Shown here piece by piece: positions 48,294 to 56,988 of a stretch of 64,000 bases of DNA. The position numbers were made by a program, and so were the translations under genes. Source of the DNA: Herbaspirillum sp. RV1423 (lineage in GTDB: Bacteria; Pseudomonadota; Gammaproteobacteria; Burkholderiales; Burkholderiaceae_D); contig NZ_CBXX010000007.1 in the NCBI RefSeq assembly GCF_000577615.1, forward strand, positions 163,602-227,601. The letters run 5' to 3'. Position 1 is the stretch's first letter; each line of letters begins with the position of its first letter. Under the pieces are notes generated by a model that saw nothing but the letters and a program-made list of their open reading frames with translations, had not been told where the DNA came from and made no database searches.

Positions 48294-49555
48294 GCCGCAC
48301 CTCCCTCGGCATAAGCGCGCGGATCGGTGATGTGCCCGGTGATTGCCGAGGCGGCCACGGTCATCGCGCTGGCAAGAAAAATCTCCGCCTCGTTGCTGCC
48401 CATGCGTCCCGGGTCGTTGCGCGTGCTGGTGCTGATGCGGCGCTCGCCGGCAGTCAGTTGCGCGATGCCGCCGAAGCACGGTCCGCAGGTCGATGGCGAG
48501 ATATTGGCGCCGGCGGCGGCGAGTTCGGTCAGCAAGCCTTCCTGCAGAGCTTGCCGGAACACCTGCTGCGTGGCCGGGATCACCAGCAGGTTGACGCCGG
48601 CATGCACCTTGCGGCCGCGCAAGATGGCGGCGGCGGAACGGATGTCTTCAATCGAGCCGGACACGCAGGAACCGATGTAGGCATGCTGGATCGCGATGCC
48701 CGACATGGCCTGCGCTTCGCGCACATGGTTGGGCGACGGCGGAATCGATACGCGCGGCGTCAATGTGGAAAGATCGAGATCGATGGTCATCGCGAATTCG
48801 GCGTCGGCGTCGCTGGTCAGCAATTGCGGATCGGACACGCCATGTTCGCGCAGGTAGTCGGCGCAGCGCCGGTCGACTTCGGCGATCCCCGACTTCGCGC
48901 CGGCGTCCACGCACAGGCCGCAAATCGTCATGCGCTCGGGCACCGACAACGTCGACAATCCCTCGCCCTGGTATTCGATGACGCGATAGCTGGTCGCCTC
49001 GTCGTCGAGCTGCTGCATGGTCGCCAGCACGATGTCGCGCGCCGCCACGCCGGGACGGCACGCGCCGTGCAGGCGCACGCGGATGGTCTCCGGCACCTTC
49101 ATCCAGATCTGGCCGGTGGCCAGCACCATGGACACTTCAAAACCGAACGGCACCGACAAGGCGCCGACCGCGCCCAGGCCGGGCGCATGGCTGTCGGCGC
49201 CGGCCGCGAACATGCCCGGCGCGACCAGGCCCCGCTCCACCATCAACGGATGCGTGATGCCGACGCCATCGAAAAAATGGCCGACCGACCACTCCTGCGC
49301 AAGCTGGCGCGTGAGCTTGTTGCGCTCGGCGCCGGCGATGCTGTGTACCGGCACTTCGTGGTCGATGACGACCGCCACGCGCTCCGGATGCGCCAGTCTG
49401 GTCACGCCGATTTCGCGGATGCGTTTGATGTAGGCCGAGAACGAAACTTCGGGCGCCGTCACCAGGTCGGGGCTGGCCCAGATGATCTCGCCGTGTCCGA
49501 CCGCTTCCCGGCCGCTGCTGCGGGCCAGGATTTTTTGCGTCATGGTGGCGCCCAT
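48290..49555 (-). CDS. LeuC-like large subunit of an aconitase-family hydratase
   Basis: 421 residues from the ATG at 49555; a second ATG at 49543 is possible. Aconitase superfamily with 4Fe-4S ligands in IGSCVSGSIED and STCGPCFGG, and the active-site AAGADSHAPGLGAVGAL. The length matches the short LeuC/homoaconitase/dimethylmaleate-hydratase group rather than E. coli LeuC (466). Starts five bases after the lyase stop. Expected to hydrate or dehydrate a branched dicarboxylate with the small subunit. Confidence 0.88.
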   Translation of the reverse strand: MGATMTQKILARSSGREAVGHGEIIWASPDLVTAPEVSFSAYIKRIREIGVTRLAHPERVAVVIDHEVPVHSIAGAERNKLTRQLAQEWSVGHFFDGVGITHPLMVERGLVAPGMFAAGADSHAPGLGAVGALSVPFGFEVSMVLATGQIWMKVPETIRVRLHGACRPGVAARDIVLATMQQLDDEATSYRVIEYQGEGLSTLSVPERMTICGLCVDAGAKSGIAEVDRRCADYLREHGVSDPQLLTSDADAEFAMTIDLDLSTLTPRVSIPPSPNHVREAQAMSGIAIQHAYIGSCVSGSIEDIRSAAAILRGRKVHAGVNLLVIPATQQVFRQALQEGLLTELAAAGANISPSTCGPCFGGIAQLTAGERRISTSTRNDPGRMGSNEAEIFLASAMTVAASAITGHITDPRAYAEGGAA

Positions 49556-49560
49556 GTCGG

Positions 49561-50436
49561 CTAGCTCTCGTCGTTCAGTTGCGCGTCGAAGGCGGCGGCG
49601 CGTTCCACGCCCACCAGGCGGCCGACATCGGCGAACGGCGCCATGCCGTCCACCAGTTGCACAGTGTCTCCGGCATCGAACATGCGGCGCAACATGTTTT
49701 GCTGCGCCTTGAAGGTGGTCTGAATCAGCGACAGCGGATACAGCGACATGGCGAATCCGGCTGCCGCAAGTTGCTGGCGCGTATAGCTTGGACGTACCGT
49801 TTCCGCGGCGACGTAGATCACCGGAATCTTCACGCTGGAAGCAACCGCCTCCAACTCGGCCGGCGTGCTCAGCGACGGCACCATGACGGCGTCGGCGCCG
49901 GCGCGTTCCATCGCCCGGGCGCGCACGATCACTTCCTCGAGGCCGTAAATGGTCATGGCATCGGTGCGTCCGATGATGACGAATTCGCTGCTCTCGCCGC
50001 TTTTGCGACCCGCGCGCGCGGCCTTCAGGCGCAAGGCCATTTCCTCGGTTGGCACCAGTTTCTTGCCCGCCATGGCGCCGCATTTCTTGGGCATGATCTG
50101 GTCTTCCAGATGCAGGCCGGCAATGCCTGCTTTCTCAAAGGCACGCACGGTTTCGACGATGTTGGCGGCGCCGCCGTAGCCAGTGTCGGCATCCACAATG
50201 ACGGGAATCGACACGGCCTCGGCAATACGCGCCGCCTGCTGCACCATGTCGGTCATGGTCAGCAAGCCGATGTCTGGCTTGCCGTAGCTGGAGGCGAGCG
50301 AAAATCCAGTCATGTAGGCGGCTTCAAAGCCGGCCTGTTCGATCAACAGCGCACCCAGCGCGTCGTAGCAGCCCGGCACCGGCACGGCGCCGCCACGCGC
50401 CAGCATCTGGCGTATCAAGGTCCCTGGATGTTGCAT
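49561..50436 (-). CDS. Isocitrate lyase/PEP mutase-family lyase (dimethylmalate-lyase-like)
   Basis: 291 residues from the ATG at 50436, six bases after GGAGA. Beta/alpha-barrel of the ICL/PEP mutase superfamily: metal Asp region VIVDADTGYGG, LHLEDQIMPKKCGAMAGKKLV with the catalytic-loop Cys of lyases, and FVIIGRTDA. Members cleave 2-methylisocitrate, 2,3-dimethylmalate or oxaloacetate. With the LeuCD-like pair downstream it forms a hydratase-lyase module; pyruvate or a related keto acid is the likely product. First gene of the minus-strand operon behind the first TetR-type operator. Confidence 0.88.
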   Translation of the reverse strand: MQHPGTLIRQMLARGGAVPVPGCYDALGALLIEQAGFEAAYMTGFSLASSYGKPDIGLLTMTDMVQQAARIAEAVSIPVIVDADTGYGGAANIVETVRAFEKAGIAGLHLEDQIMPKKCGAMAGKKLVPTEEMALRLKAARAGRKSGESSEFVIIGRTDAMTIYGLEEVIVRARAMERAGADAVMVPSLSTPAELEAVASSVKIPVIYVAAETVRPSYTRQQLAAAGFAMSLYPLSLIQTTFKAQQNMLRRMFDAGDTVQLVDGMAPFADVGRLVGVERAAAFDAQLNDES

Positions 50437-50548
50437 CTGGTCTCCATTGTTGAAGCGTCTGAAACAGGTTCTGTACATCTCAGGACTGTACTTTACCCGC
50501 AACGCGCCGGGCTCGCACACCTCGATGCACGGCCTTTGTCACTTCTTG

Positions 50549-50589
50549 TTGACTTCATTTAAATATACTTAGTAGTATGTTGATGTCAA
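50549..50589. promoter_or_regulatory. Divergent promoters with TetR-type operator (site A)
   Basis: The perfect palindrome ATACT-TAGT-AGTAT lies at 50565-50578. On the minus strand TTGACA (50589-50584), 16 bp, then TATATT (50567-50562) forms a strong promoter for the lyase operon. On the plus strand TTGACT (50549-50554), 18 bp, TAGTAT (50573-50578) faces the MaoC gene. The palindrome covers the plus-strand -10 and reaches into the minus-strand -10, which predicts repression of both. Confidence 0.8.
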
Positions 50590-50698
50590 GGACGATTCCA
50601 TCATTTCCTTAGCCGCATTGGCGGCCCCCGCATTTGTCACCCTGATGCTTTTGCAGCCGTAGTGTTCATGTCCGCAGGCGCCACACCGACGAGGCCGC

Positions 50699-51628
50699 AT
50701 GACGATCGACTATCGCAAACTGATGCACTGGAAGATTCCCGTCGCGCGCCAGCACATACAACCGCGGGATTGCATCCTCTATGCACTCGGCATCGGCCTG
50801 GGCGCCGATCCCTTCGATCACGACGAACTCCGCTACGTCTATGAGGAAAACCTGCGCGTCTTGCCGACCATGGCGACGGTGCTGGCCTATCCCGGTTTCT
50901 GGATGAAGCTGCCGGAAATCGGCATCGACTGGACCCGCGTGGTGCATGCCGAACAGCAAGTCGTCCTGCACAAGCCGCTGCCCGTCTGCGCGCATCTTAT
51001 CGGCGACACGCGCATTGTCGACATCGTCGACAAAGGCCCGGACAAGGGCGCGCTGATTTACCAGGAGCGCGTGGTCACCGAAGAAGACAGCGGCGAGCCG
51101 GTCTGCACCTTGCGCATGACGACGATGTGCCGCAGCGACGGCGGCGTGCTGGGCATGCCGTCCACGCCGCACACATCTCCCGCGGCATCGGCGCCCCTGC
51201 CGACGACGACGGCGGACTTCTGTATCGACTTGCCCATCCTGCCGCAAGCGGCGCTGATCTACCGCCTGTCCGGCGACAGCAATCCTTTGCATGCCGATCC
51301 AGAAGTCGCCCGGCGCGCCGGTTTTTCGCGGCCTATCCTGCACGGCCTGTGCACCTTCGGCATGGCTGCCCACGCCATCCTCAGAGCACTGTGCTGGCCG
51401 CCGGATCCCGTCGTCAGACTGGACATCAAATCCATCGGCGCGCGCTTCTCGGCGCCGGTATTTCCCGGCGAAACGCTGCGCACTGAAATCTGGCGGATCG
51501 ATGCCGGACGCATCGGTTTCCGTTGCAGCGTGCCACAGCGCGACGTGGTGGTTCTCAACTGCGGCACGGCGGAAATCGCGCCGCACGCCGACGCGAAAAT
51601 CGACAAGGACATTCATCATGGCGCTTGA
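50699..51628 (+). CDS. MaoC-family enoyl-CoA hydratase (hydratase 2)
   Basis: 309 residues, double hot-dog architecture. The C-terminal half has the hydratase-2 motif LSGDSNPLHADPEVARRAGF with catalytic Asp and His, followed by PILHGLCTFGMAAHAIL. Resembles the hydratase half of peroxisomal multifunctional enzyme type 2, giving (3R)-hydroxyacyl-CoA. Overlaps the acyl-CoA dehydrogenase gene by 11 bp. A weak ribosome-binding site (GAGG) precedes the ATG. Confidence 0.9.
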   Translation: MTIDYRKLMHWKIPVARQHIQPRDCILYALGIGLGADPFDHDELRYVYEENLRVLPTMATVLAYPGFWMKLPEIGIDWTRVVHAEQQVVLHKPLPVCAHLIGDTRIVDIVDKGPDKGALIYQERVVTEEDSGEPVCTLRMTTMCRSDGGVLGMPSTPHTSPAASAPLPTTTADFCIDLPILPQAALIYRLSGDSNPLHADPEVARRAGFSRPILHGLCTFGMAAHAILRALCWPPDPVVRLDIKSIGARFSAPVFPGETLRTEIWRIDAGRIGFRCSVPQRDVVVLNCGTAEIAPHADAKIDKDIHHGA

Positions 51629-52775
51629 CGACCAGACCCGAAAACAGTTCGTGAACGCGGTCGAGCGCTTCGTCGCCGAGCGCCTGCTGCCGAACGAAAC
51701 GCTGGTGGAAGAACTAGGCCGCGTGTCGGACATCATCCTCGGCGAAATGGCGGCGCTGGGCTTGTTCGGCCTCAGCATTCCGGAGCGATGGGGCGGCCTC
51801 GGCCTCGGCATGGAAGACGAAGTGGCCGTGCTGATTGCATTGTGCCGCGCCAACCTGTCGTTCCGCTCCGCCATCGGCATCAACAACGGCGTCGGTTCAC
51901 ACGGACTGCTGATCTACGGCAGCGATGCCCAGCGCCAACGCTACCTGCCGCGCCTGGCCGGCGGCGACCTGATCGCCGCGTTCTGCCTGACCGAACCCGA
52001 CTGCGGTTCCGACGCCGCCGCAGTGCGCACCAGCGCGCGCCTGGACGGCGATGAATGGGTGCTCGACGGCGTCAAGCGCTACATCACCAACGCGCCCTCG
52101 GCCGACGTCTTCATCGTCATCGCGCGCACCGATCCCGACAGCAGCGACCATCGCGGGCTGTCGGCCTTCGTGGTCGAACGCGGCGCGCCCGGCCTCGGCA
52201 TCGGCAAGACCGACCGCAAGATGGGGCTACACGGCTCGCACACCGCCGATGTGACCTTCGACAACTGCCGCATTCCCGCCGACGCCCTCATCGGCGAACT
52301 TGGATTCGGCTTCGCGCTGGCGATGTCGTCGCTCAACCGCGGCCGCCTCGGCATCGCCGCCGCCGCCATCGGCGCAGCACGGCGCCTGATCGACGAGGCG
52401 CTGAACTACGCGACGCAGCGCAAGGCTTTCGGCGCCCCCATCGCGCAACATCAACTGGTGCAGGCGATGCTGGCCGATTCAGAAACCGAAGTGCTGGCCG
52501 CGCAATGCATGGTCGAACACACGGCGCGGCGTTTCGACCGGAATCTGCCCGTGATCAAGGAAGCGTCGTGCTGCAAATTGTTCGCCACCGAAACCGTGGG
52601 AAAAGTCGCCGACCGCGTGTTGCAAATCTTCGGCGGCGCCGGCTTCATGTGCGAGTATCCGATCGAGAGGATTTACCGCGACGTGCGCGTGATGCGCATC
52701 TACGAAGGTACATCCCAGATACAGCAATTGCTGATCGCAAAACAAATGATCAAGGAACATGCCGGAAAACGCTGA
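51618..52775 (+). CDS. Acyl-CoA dehydrogenase (first copy)
   Basis: 385 residues from the ATG at 51618. FAD-dependent acyl-CoA dehydrogenase with FCLTEPDCGSDAAAVRTSA (FAD/substrate loop), KMGLHGSHTADVTFDNCRIP, RKAFGAPIAQHQLVQ and the catalytic Glu in IYEGTSQIQQLLIAKQM. Introduces a 2,3 double bond into an acyl-CoA. The long in-frame extension back to 51291 overlaps the MaoC gene and is not used. Confidence 0.93.
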   Translation: MALDDQTRKQFVNAVERFVAERLLPNETLVEELGRVSDIILGEMAALGLFGLSIPERWGGLGLGMEDEVAVLIALCRANLSFRSAIGINNGVGSHGLLIYGSDAQRQRYLPRLAGGDLIAAFCLTEPDCGSDAAAVRTSARLDGDEWVLDGVKRYITNAPSADVFIVIARTDPDSSDHRGLSAFVVERGAPGLGIGKTDRKMGLHGSHTADVTFDNCRIPADALIGELGFGFALAMSSLNRGRLGIAAAAIGAARRLIDEALNYATQRKAFGAPIAQHQLVQAMLADSETEVLAAQCMVEHTARRFDRNLPVIKEASCCKLFATETVGKVADRVLQIFGGAGFMCEYPIERIYRDVRVMRIYEGTSQIQQLLIAKQMIKEHAGKR

Positions 52776-52823
52776 CCCGGCCCTCTCTCCGTCGCTCCGA
52801 CAAACGCCGCGACCCAGTGGCGT

Positions 52824-52843
52824 TGCATCCGGCAAAGGATGCA
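52824..52843. terminator. Hairpin between convergent acyl-CoA dehydrogenase and SDR genes
   Basis: TGCATCC / GGATGCA stem around GGCAAA in a convergent gap. There is no T-run, so intrinsic termination is uncertain. Confidence 0.3.
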
Positions 52844-52883
52844 GACCATGTTTGATTCCGGCGTTCCTGTTGCAACGGACAAC

Positions 52884-53711
52884 TCATGGCCTGCCGCCGC
52901 CGCATACGACGACCTGCCCGCTGATGTAATTCGATTCCGGTATGCAGAACAGGTACACCGCCCCGGCGGCTTCCGCCGGCGTACCGGCGCGCCCCATCGG
53001 GATCATGGTTTCCAGGTTCTTCATCAGTTGCCGGTTGACGCCCACCTTGATCTCTTGCCCCGAAATGTTGATGGTGGCATCGTCGCCCGCGGTCGCTTCG
53101 GTCAGCCGCGTCTTGATGAGGCCGAAGGCAACGCTGTTGACGTTGACCTTGTAGCGTCCCCACTCCTTGGCCAGCGCCTTGGTGAGGCCGTTGATGGCGG
53201 ACTTGGCTGCGGAATAATTGGCCTGTCCGGCATTGCCCATCACACCCGACACCGACGAAATATTGACTACCTTGCGGAACACTTCCACACCCTGCTCCGC
53301 CTCTTCCTTGGCGGCGCGGCGGAAATATTCCGAGGCCGCGCGCAAGATGCGGAACGGCGCCGTCACATGCACGTCCATGATGGCGTCCCACTGTTCGTCG
53401 GACATTTTCTGGATCACATTGTCCCAGGTATAGCCGGCGTTGTTGACCACGATGTCGAGCCGACCGTAACTCGACAATGCGGTGTCGACGAAGCGCGCGG
53501 CGAAGTCCGGCGCCGTAACGTTGCCGCCGCAGATCACGGCGCGTCCGCCGCCGGCGATGATTTCCCGGACCACGGCGGCAGCGACGGTTTCGTCGAGATC
53601 GTTGATGACCAGGGCGGCGCCCTCGGACGCCAGCTTGAGCGCGATCTCGCGGCCGATGCCACGACCCGATCCGCTGACGATGGCGACTTTTCCTTCGAGT
53701 TTTTTGCTCAT
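52884..53711 (-). CDS. Short-chain dehydrogenase, 3-hydroxyacyl-CoA dehydrogenase-like
   Basis: 275 residues from the ATG at 53711 after GAGGAG. SDR with SGSGRGIGREI coenzyme loop, NNAGYTWDN, catalytic Ser in NISSVSG and YSAAK. The opening and overall pattern resemble FabG/17-beta-HSD4-type dehydrogenases acting on (3R)-hydroxyacyl-CoA, which would suit the product of the MaoC hydratase. Follows the thiolase by 46 bp on the same transcript. Confidence 0.88.
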   Translation of the reverse strand: MSKKLEGKVAIVSGSGRGIGREIALKLASEGAALVINDLDETVAAAVVREIIAGGGRAVICGGNVTAPDFAARFVDTALSSYGRLDIVVNNAGYTWDNVIQKMSDEQWDAIMDVHVTAPFRILRAASEYFRRAAKEEAEQGVEVFRKVVNISSVSGVMGNAGQANYSAAKSAINGLTKALAKEWGRYKVNVNSVAFGLIKTRLTEATAGDDATINISGQEIKVGVNRQLMKNLETMIPMGRAGTPAEAAGAVYLFCIPESNYISGQVVVCGGGRP

Positions 53712-53757
53712 GCCGTCTCCTCTTCGCGACGTTTTCGACACGCAGTCGGCGCTGCCC

Positions 53758-54945
53758 TCAATGCAATTTTTCGTACACGGTCACGACGCAGGCGCCGCCC
53801 AGCCCGAGGTTGTGCTGCAAGGCCCAGCGCGCACCGTCGACCTGGCGCTTCTGCGCTTGCCCGCGCAACTGCCACACCAGTTCCGCGCATTGCGCCAGAC
53901 CGGTGGCGCCAAGCGGATGGCCTTTCGACAGCAAACCACCGGAAGGGTTGGTGACCACCTTGCCGCCGTAGGTGTTGTCGCCGTCGAGGATGAATTTTTC
54001 GGCGGTGCCCGGCGGCGTCAATCGCAGCGCTTCGTAACTGATCAGTTCGTTGGCGGTGAAACAGTCGTGGAGCTCGACCACCTGGATATCTTCCGGCCCG
54101 ACGCCGGCTTCGGCATAGGCGTTATCTGCCGCTCTTGCCGCCATGTCGTAGCCGACCAGGCGCCGCATATCGCCGCTGTCGAAGGAGTCGGGCCGGTCGG
54201 TCGTCATCGCTTGCGCCGCAATGGCGACGCTGGTATCGAGACCGAACCGGTGCGCAAAATTTTTCGAGCACAGTACTGCCGCCGCTGCGCCGCAAGTCGG
54301 CGGACAGCATTGCAGACGCGTCAGCAAACCGAAAACGCTCGGCGATGCCATGACGTCTTCCAGCGTGACCTGCGTGCGAAAAACCGCATACGGATTATTC
54401 GCCGCATGGCGTCGCGCCTTCACCGAAATGCGGCCGAAAGTGTCGGGAGAAATGCCGTACTGATCGAGATAATCCTGCCCGGCGCCGCCGAAGAATTGCG
54501 GCGCGCGCGGCACGCCCGGATCGTGGCCGCGATTGGCCGCCATGGCGTCGAGGAAGCGTTGCAGCGGCGCCGGCCGGTCCGAGTATATCGTCCTGAGCGG
54601 ACCGGGCATCATCTGCTCAACGCCGACTGCCAACGCGCATTCGATGGCGCCGCTGACGATCGCCTGGCGCGCAAGGAATAGCGCAGTCGAACCGGTGGCG
54701 CAATTGTTATTGACGTTGATGATGGGAATGCCGGTGAGGCCCACTTCATAGAGCATCGCCTGGCCGACGGTGGAGTCGCCGTAGACATACCCCGCATAAG
54801 CTTGTTCGATCGCTTCGTAACGCAGGCCCGCATCGGTCAATGCGGCGCGAACAGCGCTTGCGCCCATGTCCACATACGACGCATTCGTACCCGGTTTTAC
54901 AAAGGGCACCATACCCACACCGGTCACATAGACTTTCTCGTTCAC
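53758..54945 (-). CDS. SCP2-type thiolase (acetyl-CoA acetyltransferase-like)
   Basis: 395 residues from a GTG at 54945 after GAGGAG. Nonspecific-lipid-transfer/SCPx thiolase: nucleophile Cys in NVNNNCATGSTALFLA (about residue 85), VVELHDCFTANELIS, GHPLGATGLAQCAELVWQL and the terminal NLGLGGACVVTVYEK. SCP2 thiolases typically cleave 3-ketoacyl-CoAs with 2-methyl branches or cyclic/steroid side chains, which hints at a branched or cyclic substrate for the cluster. First gene behind operator site B on the minus strand. Confidence 0.92.
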   Translation of the reverse strand: MNEKVYVTGVGMVPFVKPGTNASYVDMGASAVRAALTDAGLRYEAIEQAYAGYVYGDSTVGQAMLYEVGLTGIPIINVNNNCATGSTALFLARQAIVSGAIECALAVGVEQMMPGPLRTIYSDRPAPLQRFLDAMAANRGHDPGVPRAPQFFGGAGQDYLDQYGISPDTFGRISVKARRHAANNPYAVFRTQVTLEDVMASPSVFGLLTRLQCCPPTCGAAAAVLCSKNFAHRFGLDTSVAIAAQAMTTDRPDSFDSGDMRRLVGYDMAARAADNAYAEAGVGPEDIQVVELHDCFTANELISYEALRLTPPGTAEKFILDGDNTYGGKVVTNPSGGLLSKGHPLGATGLAQCAELVWQLRGQAQKRQVDGARWALQHNLGLGGACVVTVYEKLH

Positions 54946-55055
54946 AGCCGTCTCCTCGCCTTGACCGAAGCATATTTGGGTGGGTCAACGCACGATGTTC
55001 AATCAACGTGTAAAGTATTACGAACGCTTGTACTAAAAAAGTCGACGCGATATAT

Positions 55056-55084
55056 TTGACTCAAAACATACTACTTAGTATATT
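55056..55084 (+). promoter_or_regulatory. Promoter with TetR-type operator (site B)
   Basis: TTGACT (55056-55061), 17 bp, TATATT (55079-55084) drives the acyl-CoA dehydrogenase-tetR operon. The perfect palindrome ATACT-ACTT-AGTAT (55068-55081) fills the spacer and enters the -10. The same palindrome is in the same place relative to the TATATT -10 at site A. Confidence 0.82.
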
Positions 55085-55159
55085 AAATCAAAGTCAATAA
55101 AAGAATAGCCGCTCTACAACACACTGGCAGCCGATGCCCTCGGCGGGAATGGAGAGACG

Positions 55160-56329
55160 ATGGTGATTATCTGGGACCCTCCGCTCGATCAAGACGCGAG
55201 CAAATGGCGCGACATCGCGCGCCGCATTGCACGCGATCATCTGACGCCACGTGCGGCCGATATCGACCGCGACCAACGCTACCCTCGCGAAAACGTCCAA
55301 CTCCTGCACGAGTGCGGCATCGCCACGATGTTTCTGCCCAGGCAATACGGCGGCGGCGGCGCCTCGCTGACTGCCTTCTGCACCGTGATCGAAGAACTGG
55401 CGCAAGCCTGCGCCTCCACCAGCGGCATCGTCGCCACGCTGCAACTGGGAGCGCTGCCCTTGCTGCGCGCCGGCACCTGCCAGCAGAAGGACACCTACAT
55501 CCGCGCCCTGGTGACCGAACAGAAAACGATTTCCTTCGCACTGAGCGAACGCGAAGCGGGCTCCGATCCTTCCAACTTGCAAACCCTCGCCACCCCGGAA
55601 AACGGCGGCTGGCGCCTGCGCGGCGAGAAGCGCTGGATCGGCGGCGGGGGCGAATGCTCCTACTACGTCGTGTTTGCGCAAACGGAGCCGGGCAGGGGAC
55701 GGCTCGGCATTGCTGCCTTCATCGTGGCCGCCGATGCCGACGGCGTGCGCGACGACGCGCGTGAGGACAAGATGGGCATGCGCGGCACCGTCAACAGCAC
55801 CGTCGTACTCAACACCTGGGTCGCGAACGACTGCATGATCGCGCCGCCGGGAAAGGCGCTCAAGCTGGCGCTGGAAGCCCTCAACGTCGGCCGCGTCGTC
55901 GTGGCGGCGCAATCGAACGGCATCGCGCGCGCCGCATTCGACGCCGCATCACGCCGGGCGTCGGTCCGCACGACGTTCGGACAACGCCTGATTGATCATC
56001 AAGGCATCGGTTTCAAGCTTGCAGATGTCGCAACTCGACTATCCGCAGGTAGAATGTTGACATACGAGACCGCCCGCAGTTTTGATACTGGTCAGGATGT
56101 CGCACTCATCGGCGCGCAGGCCAAGCTGTTCTGCAGCGAAGCTGCGCATGATGCCGTCGACATCGGCGTACAAGTATTCGGGGGGGAAGGTTTCGTCAAG
56201 CCTTCGCTCGTCGAGCGTCTTTACCGTGATCAGCGCGCCACCGAAATTTATGAAGGCACTTCGGAGATCCAGAGACTGGTGCTCGCACGGGCGATTCATG
56301 CCGAGTTCAACAATGAGGAGCAAGCATAA
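55160..56329 (+). CDS. Acyl-CoA dehydrogenase (second copy)
   Basis: 389 residues, ATG just after GGAGAG. FALSEREAGSDPSNLQTLA loop, KMGMRGTVNSTVVLNTWV, RTTFGQRLIDHQGIGFKLAD and catalytic Glu in IYEGTSEIQRLVLARAI. Distinct from the 51618 copy in its FAD loop and therefore probably acts on another chain length or branch. Heads the plus-strand operon; its stop overlaps the tetR start (TAATG). Confidence 0.93.
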   Translation: MVIIWDPPLDQDASKWRDIARRIARDHLTPRAADIDRDQRYPRENVQLLHECGIATMFLPRQYGGGGASLTAFCTVIEELAQACASTSGIVATLQLGALPLLRAGTCQQKDTYIRALVTEQKTISFALSEREAGSDPSNLQTLATPENGGWRLRGEKRWIGGGGECSYYVVFAQTEPGRGRLGIAAFIVAADADGVRDDAREDKMGMRGTVNSTVVLNTWVANDCMIAPPGKALKLALEALNVGRVVVAAQSNGIARAAFDAASRRASVRTTFGQRLIDHQGIGFKLADVATRLSAGRMLTYETARSFDTGQDVALIGAQAKLFCSEAAHDAVDIGVQVFGGEGFVKPSLVERLYRDQRATEIYEGTSEIQRLVLARAIHAEFNNEEQA

Positions 56330-56988
56330 TGAAGGTCGACACAGTACGTCCCACATCGACAATGAATGAATACACCGGAAGCGAATCTGATCCACGCAGC
56401 GAGATTCTCGATGCCGCCGCTCTGGCATTCATGACAAAAGGTTATGCCGCTACCAGCATCGACGATGTCGCCGATATCCTCAGCGCCACCAAGGGCAAGA
56501 TCTACCACCACTACCGCAAGAAAGCCGACCTGTTCTTCGATGTGCACAAGCGCGGCATGGAAATGGATTTGGCTGCCGTGCAGGGCGCCGCTTCGCTGGC
56601 GCATGACAAAGCCATCGACAAGCTGCGCGCAATGACACTGGCGCACATCACCGTCATCATGGAACACCTGCCATACCAGCGCGTGGCCGTGCAAGGCCTG
56701 GAGATGCACCTGGCCGGCGAGACCACAGCCGCCCAGCGCGACGTACTGTCGGAAATCCTGGTCCTGCGCGACCAGTACGAAAACCTGTTCCGCGACACCA
56801 TCAAGCAAGTCATGGCGGAAGGTCACGCGCCCGATCAGGATCTGCAGATCGTAGTGAAGGCCTTCTTCGGCGCATTGAACTGGACCACCATCTGGTTCCG
56901 TCCGCGCGCAGACCAGACTGAAGAAGAAAAGCTGGCGATCGCCAACTCCATCTCCACTTTTGCGATTCGCGGCCTCGGAGCGGAATAA
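56329..56988 (+). CDS. TetR-family repressor of the catabolic cluster
   Basis: 219 residues. N-terminal helix-turn-helix (about 24-70) with AALAFMTKGYAATSIDDVADIL and KGKIYHHYRKKADLFFDV, then an all-helical ligand domain. Fatty-acyl/steroid-CoA-responsive relatives such as KstR2 and FadR-type TetR proteins sense CoA thioesters. Encoded inside the operon it probably controls, between an acyl-CoA dehydrogenase and a CoA ligase with one-base overlaps on both sides. The two ATACT-N4-AGTAT palindromes are its best candidate operators. Confidence 0.88.
   Translation: MKVDTVRPTSTMNEYTGSESDPRSEILDAAALAFMTKGYAATSIDDVADILSATKGKIYHHYRKKADLFFDVHKRGMEMDLAAVQGAASLAHDKAIDKLRAMTLAHITVIMEHLPYQRVAVQGLEMHLAGETTAAQRDVLSEILVLRDQYENLFRDTIKQVMAEGHAPDQDLQIVVKAFFGALNWTTIWFRPRADQTEEEKLAIANSISTFAIRGLGAE

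Noticed and set aside
48332..49564. 410-codon plus-strand frame opposite the LeuC-like gene
   Set aside because: Antisense shadow of an iron-sulfur hydratase whose cluster cysteines are conserved on the other strand.
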